Assembly: GCA_020426065.1 (NCBI GenBank)
Contig: JAGQQT010000207.1
Span: 1 to 7,176, forward strand
From: Planctomycetaceae bacterium
GTDB taxonomy: Bacteria; Planctomycetota; Planctomycetia; Planctomycetales; Planctomycetaceae
Length of the DNA: 7,176 nt
Reading direction: 5' to 3'
Each line of letters begins with the position of its first letter. Positions within the stretch are counted from its first letter, which is position 1. This document shows, in pieces, positions 1 to 7,176 of this stretch. Below the pieces are notes generated by a model. It had not been told where the DNA came from, did no database searches, and worked only from the letters and a program-made list of their open reading frames with translations. A program made the translations under genes and the position numbers.

Positions 1-99
1 AATCCCGGATCACTCCTGTGTGGTGAGCCCATAAGTTCAAATTTAACGCAGTATCAATCACCCAGTGCGAATTCACTGATCGACAAGGCGAACCCAGAA
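1..99 (+). other. Upstream region of the exporter operon, no gene assigned
   Basis: No complete gene is visible here. The reading frame of the following gene carries no stop codon from base 1 to its ATG at 100, but it has no in-frame ATG or GTG, so translation probably does not begin in this stretch. The other two forward frames stop at 22-24 (TGA) and 32-34 (TAA); either could be the tail of an upstream gene that lies outside the window. No convincing -35/-10 pair or strong ribosome binding site is seen; the nearest purine stretch before ATG 100 is a weak AAGGCG. Confidence 0.4.
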
Positions 100-2151
100 A
101 TGCCGATCCATACACCACATCGTACTCGCCGGTGGCTGGCTGGTTGCTGTGTGCTTCTGTTTCTGATTGCGATTCCGCAGGCAAACTGCATTGCCGCGGG
201 GACGGACTTCTCCTTCGCCGGGTCGGATTTGAATGTGGATATTTCCACCAAATGGGCGGGAGGTCGAGATGGTGGTTACTTCCCGATCCGACTGCGGATT
301 CGGAATACCGGACCAGCGCGGGAACTCAAAATAGATTTTCAGTCGACAGGCGGTTATGGCCCGATCCCCAATGTTTCCCGGCAGGTAGTGATCGAACAGA
401 ATCAGGTGCTGCGGACTTCACTCCTGATCCCCCAGGTCTCCTATGGCAACTCCGGCAGACTCCGAATTTCGGAGGGAGGTCGGGTGATCAAGGGGATGGA
501 ACGGTCCATTTCCCTGGCTGATGTGGCCGACACTTATGACCGGGGCATTACGCTGCTCATCATCAGCGATCGAGTTGCGGATGCAGATAATTTCGACAAA
601 GCCGCTCAGATGATGGCCAGCACAGTCTCCTCCGGTGGTTACTACCATGGGAGTAATTTCTATGAAAATGTCGATCCGGAAGGATTACCGGATTCCTGGG
701 TCGCCTATACCGGAATTGATCTGATCGCGATTACCAAAAGTGCGTTCACGAAGTCGGTTTCGGATGAAACCCGGGCAGCGCTGCTGCAGTGGGTTCATTC
801 GGGTGGAAGTCTGTTGATTTACAGTATGGAAGCCCCACTCCAGGAAGATGCGGAAGTCAATTCGCTGGTTGGCTGGGATCAGCGGGCTATGGTTGGTAAG
901 GAATGGGATCAGGCTCAGACAGGTGGATTTCAACACCTCAACCTTGTCGACCCCTCTGACGGAACGACAAGTGGACCGGAAGATCTCAGCGAAGGGGAAG
1001 TCTGGCCGGTGAATTCGAAGTCCTTCGCGCTCAGAAATTATGGTCTGGGACAGATCTGCTATTTTGCCGGAAATCCTTTTCCGGGGACCGTTTCTCACTG
1101 GACCTGGTTGTTAAAACACCTGGGTGGAAACGAACGGTTGTTCTGGATTCATCGTCATGGTTTCAGTGCCCGTCGAGGCACTCCCAGCTTTCTCAAGTTT
1201 CTGATTCCCAGTGTGGGGCGAGTGCCGATCGTAGCATTTCTGATTCTGATCACGCTCTTTACGATCCTGATTGGCCCGGTCAATTATGCGTATTGTGTCC
1301 GCAAGAAACGATTATCGTTGCTGCTGCTGACCGTGCCGCTGCTGGCATTTGGCTCCAGTCTGGTGCTGGTGACCTATTCAACGATTGCTCATGGTTTCAA
1401 TGTGAAATCACGCGAACGCAGCGTGACCTGGCTTGATCAGAAAACCGGCACCAGTATAAGCGTTTCCCGTGTGGCCTATTATGCTGGCATGGCACCCTCA
1501 CAGGGCTTGAGCTTTGAACCAACTACGGCCGTCTATCCGATCTGGGCTTCCGATCCAGCCGTGGAATCTGCGCGGGTCAACTGGAGTGATCGTCAGTTGT
1601 TTCCGGGTGGCTGGCTTCGCTCCCGTACCAGGACCCAGTTTTTGACTGTCTCACAACGGGAACAGCGGGGACGTGTGGTTCCCAAGCTGACATCGGCAGA
1701 GCAGGGGAAGGGGAGTGTGGCAAACGGTCTGGAATGGCCCATTCATCTGCTGGTTCTGAAGGATGAGAACGGAAAAATCTGGGTCGGCAAAAAAATTGCT
1801 GCCGGCGCTGAAGGGCAACTTGTTCCGGCTGAAGACTCGGTCTCAACCGAGATTCGCAATTACCTCAGTCCCAATGTCCTGGAACTTCCAGACGGAGTCA
1901 GTGAGCAGGATGCCTATTACGTGGTTTCCTCCTCGCGTCGCTATTACGGATACAATCAAAACCTGGGGGACATCTACAAAGAGAGTCTGCAGGAAGAACT
2001 GTTTACGGCGCTCAACAATTCCAGTGGTTTTCGAAATGTACTGAAAAACAATTCTTACTTTGCAATTCTGGATCAGTCACCCGACCTGGACCTGGGACTC
2101 GACAAGACTCAGTCACAGCTTTCGGTCCATCTGTTGATGGGGTTTTATTGA
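100..2151 (+). CDS. Secreted, membrane-anchored auxiliary protein of an ABC exporter (GATase1-like domain)
   Basis: A 683-aa protein of unknown exact function, probably the extracytoplasmic partner of the ABC exporter encoded just downstream. Residues 1-34 form a signal peptide: a basic stretch HRTRRW, then a hydrophobic core, with likely cleavage near IAAG. Residues 35-140 look like a beta-rich domain. Residues about 145-350 resemble a glutamine-amidotransferase-like fold: strand TLLIISD, then DLIAITKSAF, a helix ending WVHSGGSLLIY, and GQICYFAGNPFPG; no catalytic Cys-His-Glu triad is evident. Two membrane helices follow (about 374-397 and 405-430), joined by a short basic loop RKKR, which places the loop in the cytoplasm and the 250-residue C-terminal part outside. 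This recalls the GldG-type auxiliary proteins of ABC-2 systems, but that is inferred from architecture and context. The ATG at 100 is chosen because it gives a proper signal peptide; the frame is open to base 1. The ATPase gene follows after 50 bp. Confidence 0.85.
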   Translation: MPIHTPHRTRRWLAGCCVLLFLIAIPQANCIAAGTDFSFAGSDLNVDISTKWAGGRDGGYFPIRLRIRNTGPARELKIDFQSTGGYGPIPNVSRQVVIEQNQVLRTSLLIPQVSYGNSGRLRISEGGRVIKGMERSISLADVADTYDRGITLLIISDRVADADNFDKAAQMMASTVSSGGYYHGSNFYENVDPEGLPDSWVAYTGIDLIAITKSAFTKSVSDETRAALLQWVHSGGSLLIYSMEAPLQEDAEVNSLVGWDQRAMVGKEWDQAQTGGFQHLNLVDPSDGTTSGPEDLSEGEVWPVNSKSFALRNYGLGQICYFAGNPFPGTVSHWTWLLKHLGGNERLFWIHRHGFSARRGTPSFLKFLIPSVGRVPIVAFLILITLFTILIGPVNYAYCVRKKRLSLLLLTVPLLAFGSSLVLVTYSTIAHGFNVKSRERSVTWLDQKTGTSISVSRVAYYAGMAPSQGLSFEPTTAVYPIWASDPAVESARVNWSDRQLFPGGWLRSRTRTQFLTVSQREQRGRVVPKLTSAEQGKGSVANGLEWPIHLLVLKDENGKIWVGKKIAAGAEGQLVPAEDSVSTEIRNYLSPNVLELPDGVSEQDAYYVVSSSRRYYGYNQNLGDIYKESLQEELFTALNNSSGFRNVLKNNSYFAILDQSPDLDLGLDKTQSQLSVHLLMGFY

Positions 2152-2201
2152 TCCGTTCCGGATTTGAATAATCTGTTTCCTCACTGGCGGTAGCCTGTTT
2201 C

Positions 2202-3260
2202 ATGAATGATTCTGATTCCACTGTTGATCAACACCTCGACCTGAATACTTCAGAACCGGAAGGCGAACAGGCTGCGGTTGCAACGGCAACTGCTCCCGAA
2301 CGGAAGCCGGTCCTGGAAATCCGGAATCTGCACCGGTTTTTCGGGAAGCTGAAAGCCGTCAATAACGTCAGCTTCACAGCTTATCCCGGTCAGGTCATGG
2401 GATTCATCGGCCCCAACGGTGCCGGCAAAACCACAACGATGAGAATCATCGCCACGCTCGACCTGCCAACAGCCGGGGATGTGTTTGTCTGTGGACATTC
2501 GGTGGTGGATGATCCGGAAAAAGTCCGCTCAAAACTGGGCTTCATGCCGGACAGTTTCGGCAAGTACTCCAACATGGATGTCGTGGAGTATCTCGATTTT
2601 TTCGCCCGGGCTTATGGCTTCCAGGGTCAGGAGCGAAAAGATGCGATTGAACGCGTGCTGATTTTCACAGAACTGCGAAAACTGGCTGACAAACCGATCA
2701 ATTCCCTTTCCAAGGGGATGTCTCAGCGGTTGGGACTGGGGCGGACCCTGATCCACGATCCCCAGGTTCTGATTCTCGATGAACCGGCCGCGGGACTGGA
2801 TCCTCGTGCCCGTGTTGAATTGCGGGAGTTGATCCATCTGCTGGCGACCGAGCTCGATAAGACCGTCCTGATCAGTTCTCATATTCTGACCGAACTGGGG
2901 GAAATCTGTGATTCTGCGGCGATCATCGAAGCCGGGAAAATTCTGATTCATGGTTCAATTGAAGATCTGAAGCGGCATCGTCCGCGCAAGAAGGATCAGG
3001 AAACCGGACTGCAGGCCCTGGCCGTTTCGGTATTGAGCCGTTCTAACGACCTGAGATTGTGGTTACTCGAACAGCCTTACGTCAGCAGTGTGGCTCCCGC
3101 TGCACATCGCATCGTCTTCGAGTTCTCCGGCGATGAAGGTGAGAAGGCTTCTCTCCTGAAAAAGATGATTGGCCAGGGATTTGAAGTGACGGAATTTGCC
3201 GGCAAATCAGAAACGCTGGAGGATGCCTTCATGTCGATCACGGAAGGAATCGTCCAATGA
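2202..3260 (+). CDS. ABC transporter ATP-binding protein (ABC-2 exporter type)
   Basis: A 352-aa cytoplasmic ATPase that would energise the permease encoded next to it. Visible motifs, in order: Walker A GPNGAGKTT (70-78), signature LSKGMSQRL (169-177), Walker B VLILDEP (189-195) with D193 and catalytic E194, D-loop AGLD (197-200), and switch histidine H227 in LISSH. The Q-loop region reads GFMPD (113-117), so the usual Gln is Asp, a variation also met in exporter ATPases of this class. The first 36 residues are an acidic, Ser/Thr/Ala-rich tail ahead of the domain. After about residue 250 a roughly 100-aa C-terminal region, with SIEDLKR and ending SETLEDAFMSITEG, is typical of CcmA/GldA-like export ATPases. 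No clear Shine-Dalgarno precedes the ATG. The stop overlaps the permease start (ATGA), which implies translational coupling. The substrate cannot be inferred. Confidence 0.95.
   Translation: MNDSDSTVDQHLDLNTSEPEGEQAAVATATAPERKPVLEIRNLHRFFGKLKAVNNVSFTAYPGQVMGFIGPNGAGKTTTMRIIATLDLPTAGDVFVCGHSVVDDPEKVRSKLGFMPDSFGKYSNMDVVEYLDFFARAYGFQGQERKDAIERVLIFTELRKLADKPINSLSKGMSQRLGLGRTLIHDPQVLILDEPAAGLDPRARVELRELIHLLATELDKTVLISSHILTELGEICDSAAIIEAGKILIHGSIEDLKRHRPRKKDQETGLQALAVSVLSRSNDLRLWLLEQPYVSSVAPAAHRIVFEFSGDEGEKASLLKKMIGQGFEVTEFAGKSETLEDAFMSITEGIVQ
3242..3248 (+). promoter_or_regulatory. Ribosome binding site of the permease gene
   Basis: GGAAGGA lies 8 bases before the ATG at 3257, inside the last codons of the ATPase gene. 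It is the clearest Shine-Dalgarno-like site in the window; the other genes have weak or no such site. It supports 3257 as the permease start and, with the ATGA overlap, reinitiation by ribosomes finishing the ATPase. Confidence 0.6.
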
Positions 3261-4165
3261 ACCGGGCCGCTTCAGGCGATCAGGCCGGGACCAGCTGGCT
3301 GGATCGTCTGGAGGAGATGCTCTATTCGGATCGGCTGAATCCGGTGTTCTCGCGCGAGTTGCGGCGGATGGTCAAAAGCCGGACTTTTGCGATCACGTTT
3401 CAGCTGGTCCTGCTGCTTTGCTGGCTATCGTATCTGGCACTCGTTTTGAATACCAGCACCGGTTCCTGGTATATGGAGCAGGGGCTGACATTCTGCAGTT
3501 ACCTGTTTGTAATTCTGGCACTCTCCAGTTGTCTGGTCATTCCCGTTGTCCTGTTCGCCCTGGCAGCGGAAGAACGACAGGAATCGACTCTGGAAATGGT
3601 GGTGACAGCAGGCATCACACCCGAGCAGATTCTCAGTGGTCTTCTCTCGATTGGCATGCTCCAGGCTTTGCTTTACGCCAGTGCGATTCTGCCGTTTATT
3701 GCCATCAGCTATGTCATGCAGGGGGTCGATCTGCTGGCCCTGTTACTGACATTCGGATTAACCCTGTTTGGATCGCTGGCATCCTCCGTAATGGGAATGA
3801 CTCTCGGAGCTTGTGTGCGTGGTCCCACGACCCGGGCGATCCTGGGCGGACTGAATGTACTGGGGAGTTTTATTCTATTTATCCTGACGGCCTCCTGTGC
3901 CCAGTTCATGCTTTATCAGTTTGACGATTTGCCCTCGATCATGGCGGGTGGAGTTTGTGTGCTGGCCTTTCTGGCTCCCATTCTGGCAATTCTGCTCGGA
4001 CTGGCCATCAATCATCTCCGCATGACCGATCCCATGATCAAACCTTACCGGGTCTTGCTGGATGAAAACGGGGATGTCAAAAAGTTCATTCCGCGTTACC
4101 AGAACTCCGGGTACCAGTCTGCCCTCACTGAAGAAGAGGTGATCCGCGAGATCACGAACAGGTAA
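3257..4165 (+). CDS. ABC-2 type transporter permease
   Basis: A 302-aa integral membrane protein, the membrane subunit of the exporter. Six hydrophobic segments are visible at about 45-65, 79-103, 125-152, 156-184, 196-217 and 229-252. A cytoplasmic N-terminal part contains NPVFSRELRRMVKSR, the amphipathic region that precedes TM1 in ABC-2 permeases. Between TM2 and TM3 is AAEERQESTLEMVVTAGI (103-120), matching the conserved E-R-x-x-x-T-L-E loop that contacts the ATPase. After TM6 about 50 polar residues form a cytoplasmic tail. With six helices it is a half-size permease and would work as a dimer with two ATPase copies. It overlaps the ATPase gene by 4 bp and is the last gene of the operon; 126 bp of non-coding DNA follow. 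The family is secure; the transported molecule is unknown. Confidence 0.93.
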   Translation: MNRAASGDQAGTSWLDRLEEMLYSDRLNPVFSRELRRMVKSRTFAITFQLVLLLCWLSYLALVLNTSTGSWYMEQGLTFCSYLFVILALSSCLVIPVVLFALAAEERQESTLEMVVTAGITPEQILSGLLSIGMLQALLYASAILPFIAISYVMQGVDLLALLLTFGLTLFGSLASSVMGMTLGACVRGPTTRAILGGLNVLGSFILFILTASCAQFMLYQFDDLPSIMAGGVCVLAFLAPILAILLGLAINHLRMTDPMIKPYRVLLDENGDVKKFIPRYQNSGYQSALTEEEVIREITNR

Positions 4166-4224
4166 TGCTGTTTCAATCTCAGTGATGCGAGCCAGATTGA
4201 ATCGATTCCCGCTCCTTCTCACGT

Positions 4225-4230
4225 TACAAT
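4225..4230 (+). promoter_or_regulatory. Possible -10 element upstream of the HisA-like gene
   Basis: TACAAT (within TTACAAT) matches the sigma-70 -10 consensus at five of six positions and lies 64 bases before the ATG at 4295, in the 126-bp gap after the permease gene. The -35 region is poor: the hexamer at 17-bp spacing matches at only three positions, and TTGAAT (4197-4202) is 22 bp away, too far. A separate promoter for the HisA-like gene is plausible from the gap but weakly supported. Confidence 0.2.
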
Positions 4231-4294
4231 CAGGTTGTGCAGTGAGTCTGGAACTGCCTGACAAGTCCCAGCCGGACAGACCGTGAGATGAGTG

Positions 4295-5029
4295 ATGAAG
4301 ATCATTCCCGTGCTCGATATCCTGAATGGTCAGGCAGTGCATGCAATCGGCGGGAATCGTTCTGCTTATCATCCGCTGCAGTCCAGTTATTGTGAATCGC
4401 ACTGCCCCTGCGAAATTGCTGCCGCCACGCGAAAATCCACCGGACTCTCAAACTGGTATGTGGCAGATCTGGATGGCATCGTCCATCAGAAGAGAAACGA
4501 TCGTCTTCTGGACCGACTGGCAGCAGAAGTAGATTCCCTCTGGCTTGACCTGGGAATTGAAGATGTTGAGGATCTGTTTGCCGTGCCCCTGCATTGCGAC
4601 CGAAGACGGATGATTCTGGCGACAGAGTCCTTGAAAGATTCTTCCGTGCTGGAAGCGGCCACTGCCATGAAAGATCCTGCCACCCTGACGTTCTGCCTGG
4701 ATCTGATAGATGGCCAGATTCGTGCTCCAGCTGGAGCGTGGGGAAACCGGGATGCGATCGAAATCGTCAGCTTTGCCCTGAATTCTGGCGTGTCGGAAGT
4801 CATCGTGCTGGATGTGGCGGATGTGGGTGAGGATCGTGGGCCGGGTACTTTGGAATTATGCCTGGCACTGCGGAAAGAATTTCCCCAGGCCCGACTGGTT
4901 TCCGGTGGAGGATTTCGCACGCCAGAGCATCTGAACAGGGCCGAACAGTCTGGCCTGGATGCAATTCTGGTCGGCACAGCCATTCATCAGCAACAGCTCA
5001 AACAGGATGATCTGCTGCGTTATGTCTGA
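4295..5029 (+). CDS. HisA/HisF-related TIM-barrel protein (HisA-like family of C1 metabolism)
   Basis: A 244-aa protein, the size of HisA, with the beta/alpha-barrel pattern of that superfamily. Counting from ATG 4295: strand 1 IIPVLDILNG carries D8; YVADLDG (56-62) matches the HisA VDLDG strand; FCLDLIDG carries D136, where HisA has its second catalytic Asp; SGGG (203-206) and VGTA (226-229) are the phosphate-binding loops. It lacks the RLxQGDY segment of true HisA, and VLDVADVGEDRGPG replaces the TDIxRDG strand. It therefore looks like the HisA-related paralogue found in methanogens, methylotrophs and planctomycetes, linked by context to tetrahydromethanopterin-dependent C1 metabolism; its reaction is not established as far as I know. 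C33, C37 and C39 form an unusual cluster. A GTG at 4292, directly before the ATG, would add one residue. No neighbour here belongs to histidine or C1 pathways. The family call is firm, the role is inference. Confidence 0.8.
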   Translation: MKIIPVLDILNGQAVHAIGGNRSAYHPLQSSYCESHCPCEIAAATRKSTGLSNWYVADLDGIVHQKRNDRLLDRLAAEVDSLWLDLGIEDVEDLFAVPLHCDRRRMILATESLKDSSVLEAATAMKDPATLTFCLDLIDGQIRAPAGAWGNRDAIEIVSFALNSGVSEVIVLDVADVGEDRGPGTLELCLALRKEFPQARLVSGGGFRTPEHLNRAEQSGLDAILVGTAIHQQQLKQDDLLRYV

Positions 5030-5054
5030 CAGACAACTCCGTCAGGATTTCTTT
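5026..5054 (+). terminator. Weak candidate terminator after the HisA-like gene
   Basis: CTGAC (5026-5030) and GTCAG (5041-5045) can form a 5-bp stem with a 10-base loop, followed by the T-rich run ATTTCTTTTT. The arms overlap the stop codons of the two convergent genes, and the T run is the lysine codons at the end of the RNase D gene. A shorter alternative is the palindrome GTCTG-A-CAGAC at 5024-5034. The stem is weak, so this is tentative. Confidence 0.25.
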
Positions 5055-6262
5055 TTCTCAGGCAGCGGCTCGAATACCAGCGGATGATCCGATTCAGGAT
5101 CGGCTACGCGCAGATAGAGTTTACCATCCAGCAGATCTTCCAGCAGCGAGCCACACAGCTCATAGCGCCAGCCGCGAGCCAGTCTCGGCTGGGCAACACT
5201 TTTCGGATTGGAGTACCAGCGGGCAAATTCTCTGAGATCATTGGCCGTTGCCACCATCGCTGGAGAGAGATCAGACTCCGCACAGCAATTCGCCAGAGCG
5301 ATCGCCAGTAACTTGCTCAAGACATGTTCTTCCTGCTTGGACCCATCCATTTCGGGTGGTTTGAGTTTGGCAGGCCAGTCAGATTTTGGACGCTCAGAGG
5401 ACTTGTTGATTACCTCAACCAGTTCCTCTGCATGTTTGCGGTAGCTGCCACGCTGCATATCGCGTGTGGCCATTACCTCTTCTTCGGTTCGGGGATGTCG
5501 ATGAGCCAGGTCAACCATCAGGTCATCGCGCAAGATGTTTCTGAGTGGGCGATTGGTTTCCTCTGCAATTCTCTCTCTCCAGAGGAACAGATCCTGAACG
5601 ATCGCCAGCTCCACTCCGGACAGCTTCGAAACTTTGGGAAGCTTCGTCCAGGCTTCACTGCGAGTGCGTTGCGTTTCAATCAGCCCGTTCACAAACTGCA
5701 AACACTCTTCACTGGCCCATTCAGTTCGTCCCCGCTGCTTCAGACGCCGATCCTGTTTTTTGGCAATCTCGATCAGATAGCGGACATCTTCCAGAGCGTA
5801 TTCGATCTGACGATCGGTGAGGGGACGTTTGGCCCAGTCGGTGCGGGTTTCCTTGCCGTGAATTTTTTTCTTCATCACCTTCTGCACGATTGCAGAATAG
5901 GAAAGCGGAAATCCCCGGCTCAACAGCCCCTGTACAATCTGAATGTCAACCAGATTTCCGGGAGCTTTGCCGATCGCGTGCCAGCAGAACAGGATTTCTT
6001 CCCGCCCCCCGTGAATGATGATCCGATTCGACTCGTTGGCCATCAGTTCCCACCAGGCGGTCAGGTCCAGACCTTCCAGTGGATCGACAGCGACAGTTTC
6101 TTTGGCCGTGGCAAACTGCAGCAGGCAGAGTTTCGGCCGATACGTGTGTTCCGACACGAATTCCGTATCGAAAGCGATGACTGGGCTTTTCTGCAGTCGC
6201 TCACAGAGGGCATCAAAATCTGACTGCTGGCTGATCAGTGCGGTCATGGGGAGGTGGGTCAT
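5042..6262 (-). CDS. rnd: Ribonuclease D (DEDDy 3'-5' exoribonuclease with HRDC domain)
   Basis: A 406-aa RNase D, a cytoplasmic enzyme that trims the 3' ends of tRNA precursors and other small RNAs. The exonuclease domain spans about 8-205. Exo I is FDTEF with D32 and E34; Exo III is YALED with Y155 and D159, giving the DEDDy pattern. Exo II reads HGGREEI: the expected Asp is E89, 57 residues after D32, the spacing of the catalytic aspartates in E. coli RNase D (28 and 85). Supporting segments are LVDIQIV, GKETRTDWAKRPLTDRQIEYA and PKLCLLQFA. An HRDC domain follows at about 213-283 (from LSGVEL through NRPLRNILRDD), and a second helical region at about 308-385 fits the C-terminal domain of the family. 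The start could also be the second Met at 6247; neither has a good ribosome binding site. It lies 96 bp downstream of argS on the same strand and converges with the HisA-like gene. Confidence 0.93.
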   Translation of the reverse strand: MTHLPMTALISQQSDFDALCERLQKSPVIAFDTEFVSEHTYRPKLCLLQFATAKETVAVDPLEGLDLTAWWELMANESNRIIIHGGREEILFCWHAIGKAPGNLVDIQIVQGLLSRGFPLSYSAIVQKVMKKKIHGKETRTDWAKRPLTDRQIEYALEDVRYLIEIAKKQDRRLKQRGRTEWASEECLQFVNGLIETQRTRSEAWTKLPKVSKLSGVELAIVQDLFLWRERIAEETNRPLRNILRDDLMVDLAHRHPRTEEEVMATRDMQRGSYRKHAEELVEVINKSSERPKSDWPAKLKPPEMDGSKQEEHVLSKLLAIALANCCAESDLSPAMVATANDLREFARWYSNPKSVAQPRLARGWRYELCGSLLEDLLDGKLYLRVADPESDHPLVFEPLPEKKKS

Positions 6263-6289
6263 TCCAGGAAATCATGTGGTGCCTGTCAA
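6261..6289 (-). promoter_or_regulatory. Possible sigma-70 promoter overlapping the rnd start
   Basis: On the minus strand TTGACA (6289-6284), a perfect -35 hexamer, is followed after 17 bp by TGGAAT (6266-6261), which matches the -10 consensus at four of six positions. The -10 hexamer covers the first ATG of rnd (6262-6260), so transcription from here would favour the second ATG at 6247 with a very short leader. The match may be chance. Confidence 0.25.
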
Positions 6290-6358
6290 GAAGATATGGT
6301 ATCGCCTGTCTGGCCGGATGAAAATCATAGCTGCATTTCTTCTGCAGGTCAGGCAATT

Positions 6359-7176
<818 letters not shown>

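Noticed and set aside
2151..2163. Inverted repeat ATCCG-TTC-CGGAT just after the first gene's stop
   Set aside because: The stem is only 5 bp and is not followed by a T run, and the next two genes appear to belong to the same operon, so a terminator is unlikely.
3196..3924. A 242-codon open frame overlapping the permease gene on the same strand
   Set aside because: It is a shifted frame over the well-supported permease; the translation is Arg/Gly/Ser-rich without membrane segments or any known motif.
4486..4983. A 165-codon open frame antisense to the HisA-like gene
   Set aside because: Very rich in Ser and Arg, as expected for a shadow frame, and lies fully inside a recognised gene.
4295..5029. 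Reading the TIM-barrel gene as the histidine biosynthesis enzyme HisA
   Set aside because: It lacks the RLxQGDY segment and the TDIxRDG strand of HisA, and no other his gene is nearby.
5324..6223. A 299-codon open frame on the + strand, antisense to rnd
   Set aside because: Its codons are in register with those of rnd on the other strand; it is open simply because rnd avoids TTA, CTA and TCA there. The protein shows no family features while rnd is clearly recognised.
6263..6358. Gap between argS and rnd searched for a terminator or small RNA
   Set aside because: No stable hairpin with a T run was seen on the minus strand; only the promoter-like element noted at its end stands out.

Overview
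The window looks like ordinary chromosomal DNA of a planctomycete, perhaps a Gimesia-like member of Planctomycetia. This rests on moderate GC, start codons mostly without clear Shine-Dalgarno sites, a membrane-anchored accessory protein linked to an ABC-2 exporter, and a HisA-like gene of the type known from methanogens, methylotrophs and planctomycetes. The taxonomic call is an inference. I see no phage, transposon, CRISPR or RNA gene.

Left half (1-4165, + strand) is a three-gene ABC exporter operon. It encodes a 683-aa secreted and membrane-anchored protein with a probable GATase1-like domain, an ATPase with complete catalytic motifs, and a six-helix ABC-2 type permease. ATPase and permease overlap by ATGA, so they are translationally coupled. 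The set resembles the layout of the GldA/GldF/GldG family (ATPase, permease, large extracytoplasmic auxiliary protein), but the substrate cannot be read from sequence. The frame of the first gene is open to the left edge, so its start is chosen on the signal peptide.

Middle (4295-5029, + strand) is a HisA/HisF-like TIM-barrel protein. It keeps the two catalytic aspartates and the phosphate-binding SGG and VGTA segments, but differs from true HisA elsewhere. It best fits the uncharacterised HisA-related family tied by genomic context to tetrahydromethanopterin-linked C1 metabolism.

Right half (5042-7176, - strand) holds a ribonuclease D gene and, upstream of it on the same strand, the 3' part of argS (arginyl-tRNA synthetase), cut by the window edge. 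RNase D converges on the HisA-like gene with only 12 bp between stops. Its Exo II catalytic aspartate appears to be glutamate.

Nothing here is clearly a new system. The best leads are the uncharacterised auxiliary protein of the exporter, the Asp-to-Glu change in RNase D, and the cysteine cluster in the HisA-like protein.
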